Shown here: one piece after another, positions 6,566-6,704 of the stretch
How the letters are laid out: the number at the start of each line of letters is the position of its first letter
How positions within the stretch are numbered: position 1 is the first letter of the stretch
Assembly: GCA_900549105.1 (NCBI GenBank)
Contig: URND01000143.1
Location: 1-6,704, forward strand
Direction of reading: 5' to 3'
From: an uncultured Eubacteriales bacterium
GTDB taxonomy: Bacteria; Bacillota; Clostridia; Lachnospirales; Lachnospiraceae
DNA: 6,704 nucleotides
Made by a program: the position numbers and the translations under genes
The notes under the pieces: model-generated
The model's database searches: none
Told to the model about the DNA's origin: nothing
The model's input: the letters and a program-made list of their open reading frames with translations, nothing else

Positions 6566-6704
6566 ATGCGTGGCATCATCCTAGCCGGAGGTGCAGGTAC
6601 ACGCCTCTATCCGCTCACCATGGTCACAAGCAAACAGCTTCTGCCTGTCTACGACAAACCTATGATTTACTATCCGCTTTCAACCCTCATGCTGGCGGGC
6701 ATCC
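6566..6704 (+). CDS. rmlA: Glucose-1-phosphate thymidylyltransferase, N-terminal part (partial)
   Basis: Only the first 46 codons are present; the gene runs off the end of the window. The start is well supported by AGGAGG at 6551-6556, 9 bases before the ATG. The protein opens MRGIILAGGAGTRLYPLT, the nucleotide-binding loop of sugar-phosphate nucleotidylyltransferases, followed by SKQLLPVYDKPMIYYPLSTL. This is the near-invariant RmlA/RfbA N-terminus rather than GalU, GlmU or GlgC. RmlA joins dTTP and glucose-1-phosphate to dTDP-glucose, the first step to dTDP-rhamnose and other dTDP-6-deoxyhexoses. It lies 23 bases after the SDR gene. Its presence says that a dTDP sugar feeds this polysaccharide; which one depends on genes outside the window (rmlB, rmlC, rmlD). 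Confidence 0.95.
   Translation, partial: MRGIILAGGAGTRLYPLTMVTSKQLLPVYDKPMIYYPLSTLMLAGI

Overview
The window is a stretch of a cell-surface polysaccharide operon, all on the + strand, with almost no spacing between genes. It opens with the last 56 codons of a polysaccharide-export ABC ATPase (Wzt/RgpD type). Then come a GT-B glycosyltransferase, a divergent UDP-galactopyranose mutase (Glf) homologue, an RgpF-type rhamnan synthesis protein, a membrane acyltransferase-3 protein and an extended-SDR sugar-nucleotide reductase/epimerase. It closes with the first 46 codons of glucose-1-phosphate thymidylyltransferase (RmlA). No RNA gene, insertion sequence, CRISPR array or convincing promoter was seen, and no stretch over 50 bases lacks a gene.

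The organism is most likely a Firmicute, probably a clostridial-type or related gut/anaerobe lineage. The evidence is purine-rich Shine-Dalgarno sequences (AGGAGG, AAAGGA), an RgpF protein alongside a Wzt-type exporter and rml genes, and tight collinear packing. The species cannot be read from the sequence.

Base composition is mosaic. Hand counts give about 54% G+C in bases 1-120, about 35% in sampled blocks of the glycosyltransferase and mutase genes, 23-28% in parts of rgpF, about 38% rising to 48% through the acyltransferase, and 55-60% in the SDR gene. The low-GC centre looks like a serotype-type cassette set between higher-GC exporter and nucleotide-sugar genes. The largest gap (45 bases, 5631-5675) lies at the downstream edge of that cassette.

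Working model: RmlA (with RmlB, presumably outside) makes dTDP-4-keto-6-deoxyglucose, and the SDR may reduce or epimerise it. The Glf-like flavoenzyme may contract a pyranose nucleotide sugar to a furanose. The glycosyltransferase and RgpF would assemble the chain, the acyltransferase would decorate it, and the ABC transporter would export it. The SDR/Glf-like/RmlA combination resembles the dTDP-D-fucofuranose pathway (Fcf1/Fcf2) of E. coli O52. The Glf homologue departs from the classical enzyme at active-site positions that fit a changed substrate, and the RgpF homologue lacks the Asp of both expected NxGxD motifs. These are the two points most worth testing.
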